A stretch of 51,673 nucleotides of DNA from Candidatus Hydrogenedentota bacterium (lineage in GTDB: Bacteria > Hydrogenedentota > Hydrogenedentia > Hydrogenedentales > CAITNO01). The stretch lies in the NCBI GenBank assembly GCA_012730045.1, contig JAAYBR010000083.1:1-51673 (forward strand). The letters are read 5' to 3'. The notes under the pieces were generated by a model. That model was not told the DNA's origin and did no database searches. It saw nothing but the letters and a program-made list of their open reading frames with translations. Shown here one piece after another: positions 50,901-51,673 of this stretch. The position numbers were made by a program, and so were the translations under genes. Every line of letters begins with the position of its first letter. Within the stretch, counting starts at the first letter, position 1.

Positions 50901-51345
50901 TGTCCGAAGCGCCCGACAGGAAAGCGTCCGACCCGGAACCTGGCTCGGTCTTCCGGTCCACCCCCTTGCCGTTCAATTCGACGCGCAGGCGCGGCGGCGC
51001 GTAGTAGTGCGTGTCCGCAAGGTCCAGCACCACGGCGCACTCGCCCTCTGCAGGGGCTTTGCGGAGGTTGAAGAACACGGAGAAGGCGTGGGTCTTGCCT
51101 CCCGCCCAGTTGTCGCCGGGGCCCGGATGCACATAGGGCCAGTCGGCCCCGGGGCGCGAAATGCCCACGCAGTAGACGCCCTCCGCGGTGAAGTTTCCAT
51201 AGCCGCCCGGCGCGAGGGCGAACTCTTTCGCGCTGTCGTCGCTTCTTCCGATCTGCCAGAGGACATTCGGTGCGGCCGGGGCGGGCACGGCCGCCAGCAG
51301 GAGCGCCAGGATCAGCAGGGCGGCGGGCGCGGAAGCGTGCTTCAT
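47965..51345 (-). CDS. GH38 alpha-mannosidase with N-terminal lyase-type carbohydrate-binding domain
   Basis: A 1126-residue protein with a signal peptide (residues 1-24). Residues about 28-190 (NVLWQIGRSDDSAKEFALAPGGYGNF, RLRVELNGKG) match the jelly-roll domain III of polysaccharide lyase family 4, a likely glycan-binding module. The GH38 domain begins near 298 with the zinc-site His306 and Asp308 in HTHLDIGYTH. The nucleophile is Asp423 in MISDVPGYTW, with a further zinc ligand in DEHTWGAHNS. C-terminal beta-sandwiches follow. It should cleave terminal alpha-mannose from glycoprotein or mannan. It is the first gene of the GH38-UroD-like-hemB operon, with 27 and 49 nt gaps. Confidence 0.95.
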   Translation of the reverse strand: MKHASAPAALLILALLLAAVPAPAAPNVLWQIGRSDDSAKEFALAPGGYGNFTAEGVYCVGISRPGADWPYVHPGPGDNWAGGKTHAFSVFFNLRKAPAEGECAVVLDLADTHYYAPPRLRVELNGKGVDRKTEPGSGSDAFLSGASDKGKETRITVTFPASTLRAGENTVTITPLAGSSWAVYDALWMEAPRGAKLAKATMPFVQLGAPTSPPLLVEREGSLFQMLRVPVRHFGDASEAEVSVDGGPATRHPLVKGLQTLEVPVPAADQPRDVTVEVHAGGATARETATVNPARRWTVYLMHHTHLDIGYTHLQSEVEQKQWDHMDLALELIGKTKDYPDGARFKWLPEGLWAVDSYLKRATPEKRDAFLAAVKEGSIGLDALYGNQLTALCRPEELVELTGYARRLARETGVPMDTAMISDVPGYTWGLVPALAQSGVKYLSIGPNAGHRIGFTLKAWGDRPYYWVSPSGKEEVLCWMVAKAYSWYHSGPMRDGEKILAYLTELQDAGFPYDMTHVRYNIGGDNGPPDPGLPDMIRDWNARYVSPKIVIATPHEAFAAFEARYGKDLPRVTGDFTPYWEDGAASSARETAVNRDAAERIVQAQALWSMLRPEDYPAADFEAAWREVILYDEHTWGAHNSISEPEADFVKGQWAVKQAFALEADRRSRDLLDRATAPLRAREGKDDAVMVLNTSPWPRTGLVTLPGDWREKSIEVRDAKGTPVSCQVLSTGELAFLAADVPPTGGAKYVLAKAAASDAGPVQWTFDAGKNGCFATANIQRNRLKNGLVEVEIDPATGAVSSLKAAGNGAELVDRSKYPGLNDYLYVAGRKPDNPQRNGAPTITVKEKGPLVASLLVTSDAPGCASLTREVRLVAGLDHAELVDTLDKTNIYEKEGVHLAFPFNVPDGVVRMDLPLAVARPETDQMAGACKNYFTVQRWVDVSNDTLGVTWAVADTPLVQVGGITNDPTVSGWIEKLEPSTTLVAYVMNNYWETNYKASQDGPTTFRYALRPHTGYDPAAAQRFGTDFTQPLVAVPAAKRAKAPETRVRVTPDCVVATVLKPGDDGAADILRLFNSSDTACEAVVDWGRPRPKRVEMSTLSETPGEPLDGPVRLAPYEVVTLRAVR

Positions 51346-51390
51346 GGACGGAGGTCTCCGTGGGGTTCAGTCAGAGTTCCAAACGGAAAG

Positions 51391-51420
51391 AGAATACCGC
51401 ATCAGGCCGGGCATTCCCAA
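51391..51420 (-). promoter_or_regulatory. Promoter of the GH38-UroD-hemB operon
   Basis: On the minus strand TTGGGA (51415-51420), an 18-nt spacer and TATTCT (51391-51396). The transcript start near 51385 gives a leader of about 40 nt. Confidence 0.5.
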
Positions 51421-51429
51421 CCTCGATTC

Positions 51430-51507
51430 CCGGATAAGACGCTGTGAGAACCGGGGCAGTTCCGGGAACGAGATGGCTTCGCTTCGCTGCTAATGAAGTG
51501 GACGTAT
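51430..51507 (+). repeat. Dispersed repeat family 1, copy 3
   Basis: CCGGATAAGACGCTGTGAG then AACCGGGGCAG, GGGAACGAGATGGCTTC and GCTAATGAAG. It is related to 9322-9383 and 18734-18817. With the next element it fills the 51421-51673 end of the window. Confidence 0.6.
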
Positions 51508-51569
51508 TCTTTCGCGCCCCAAGCTGCCGGTTGCTCTCTGCCACAGGTGGAAATGGCCGAAAGCGAAAG

Positions 51570-51632
51570 TCTTGGGCATCCCGGAGGGATGCAAGACATT
51601 AGCCGGTGGTTGAGCGTCAGCGATACCACCGG
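51570..51632 (+). repeat. Double-hairpin repeat
   Basis: Hairpin 1: GCATCCCGGAGGGATGC (51576-51592). Hairpin 2: CCGGTGGT (51603-51610) and ACCACCGG (51625-51632). The pair is joined by AAGACATTAG. From memory, GCATCCCGGAGGGATGC plus a CCGGTGGT hairpin is a widespread intergenic repeat in PVC-related genomes, but no second copy is in this window. I see no coding region after 51346. Confidence 0.55.
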
Positions 51633-51673
51633 ACAGCAGGCCCCCCTCCCATTTTTTCAAGAACCCCGGCAGG

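Noticed and set aside
46672-51447. A 1591-codon open frame on the plus strand opposite GH38, the UroD-like gene and hemB
   Set aside because: It is antisense to three genes with clear catalytic motifs; long antisense frames are expected at this GC content, and its translation is low-complexity Arg/Val/His/Gly.

Overview
The window is a GC-rich bacterial chromosome segment with no phage, plasmid, IS transposase or CRISPR genes visible. It is dominated by secreted carbohydrate-degrading enzymes, Tat- or lipoprotein-type export signals, NPCBM-linked GH36 enzymes and intergenic dispersed repeats. That combination suggests a heterotrophic member of the PVC/Hydrogenedentes-like lineages. No rRNA or phylogenetic marker analysis was possible, so the placement is inference.

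Layout. 1-4495: a tRNA-His with an unusual acceptor end, then a leftward pair (GH2-type glycosidase and a secreted alpha/beta hydrolase). 4579-9235: a divergent NPCBM-GH36 enzyme, a DUF2239-type protein under a dyad-embedded sigma-70 promoter, a GH99/WbsX-like secreted protein and the relic of a gene upstream of it. 9236-14165: a repeat-rich gap, prfC, and a divergent Gfo/Idh/MocA oxidoreductase and sugar-isomerase pair. 14188-15830: a compact nucleotidyltransferase plus winged-helix cassette with its own promoter and operator-like inverted repeat, the best candidate here for an undescribed toxin-antitoxin-like or defence-like system. 15874-16038: initiator tRNA-Met with promoter and terminator. 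16176-25552: a second NPCBM-GH36, a membrane-anchored endonuclease/exonuclease/phosphatase-fold enzyme, a GH32-fold enzyme lacking the usual acid/base Glu, a GH51 arabinofuranosidase and an AGE-family epimerase, with large inverted repeats between them. 25604-29980: an operon of a mannitol-1-phosphate dehydrogenase-like gene (TTG start), a dihydrolipoamide acyltransferase E2 with two E3-binding domains, a minimal nucleotidyltransferase and dihydrolipoyl dehydrogenase, without any E1. 30032-38103: a lipoprotein, a very large polytopic membrane protein, a CCA-adding-type enzyme and an mrfA-mrfB DNA-repair pair. 38119-40364: a TPR/beta-barrel/tail-anchored protein, YhbY and a small membrane protein. 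40610-51345: a GH78 rhamnosidase, galactokinase, and a leftward operon of GH38 alpha-mannosidase, a UroD-like methyltransferase-fold protein and HemB.

How the genes fit together. GH2, GH36 (two), GH51, GH78, GH38 and GH32-type enzymes plus an esterase-like hydrolase would attack side chains of plant or algal heteropolysaccharides or glycoproteins outside the cytoplasm. Galactokinase, AGE epimerase, the sugar isomerase, the Gfo/Idh oxidoreductase and the MtlD-like enzyme could process the released sugars inside. The genes are scattered as short operons, each with its own promoter, and no SusCD pair is present. Many starts are preceded by a TATAAT-like hexamer, often as an extended TGC-TATAAT form, 25-60 nt upstream.

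Intergenic DNA carries at least six repeat families. Three gaps (23933-24277, 43940-44298, 45574-45674) are bracketed by inverted copies of three different purine-rich motifs and look like small non-autonomous elements.
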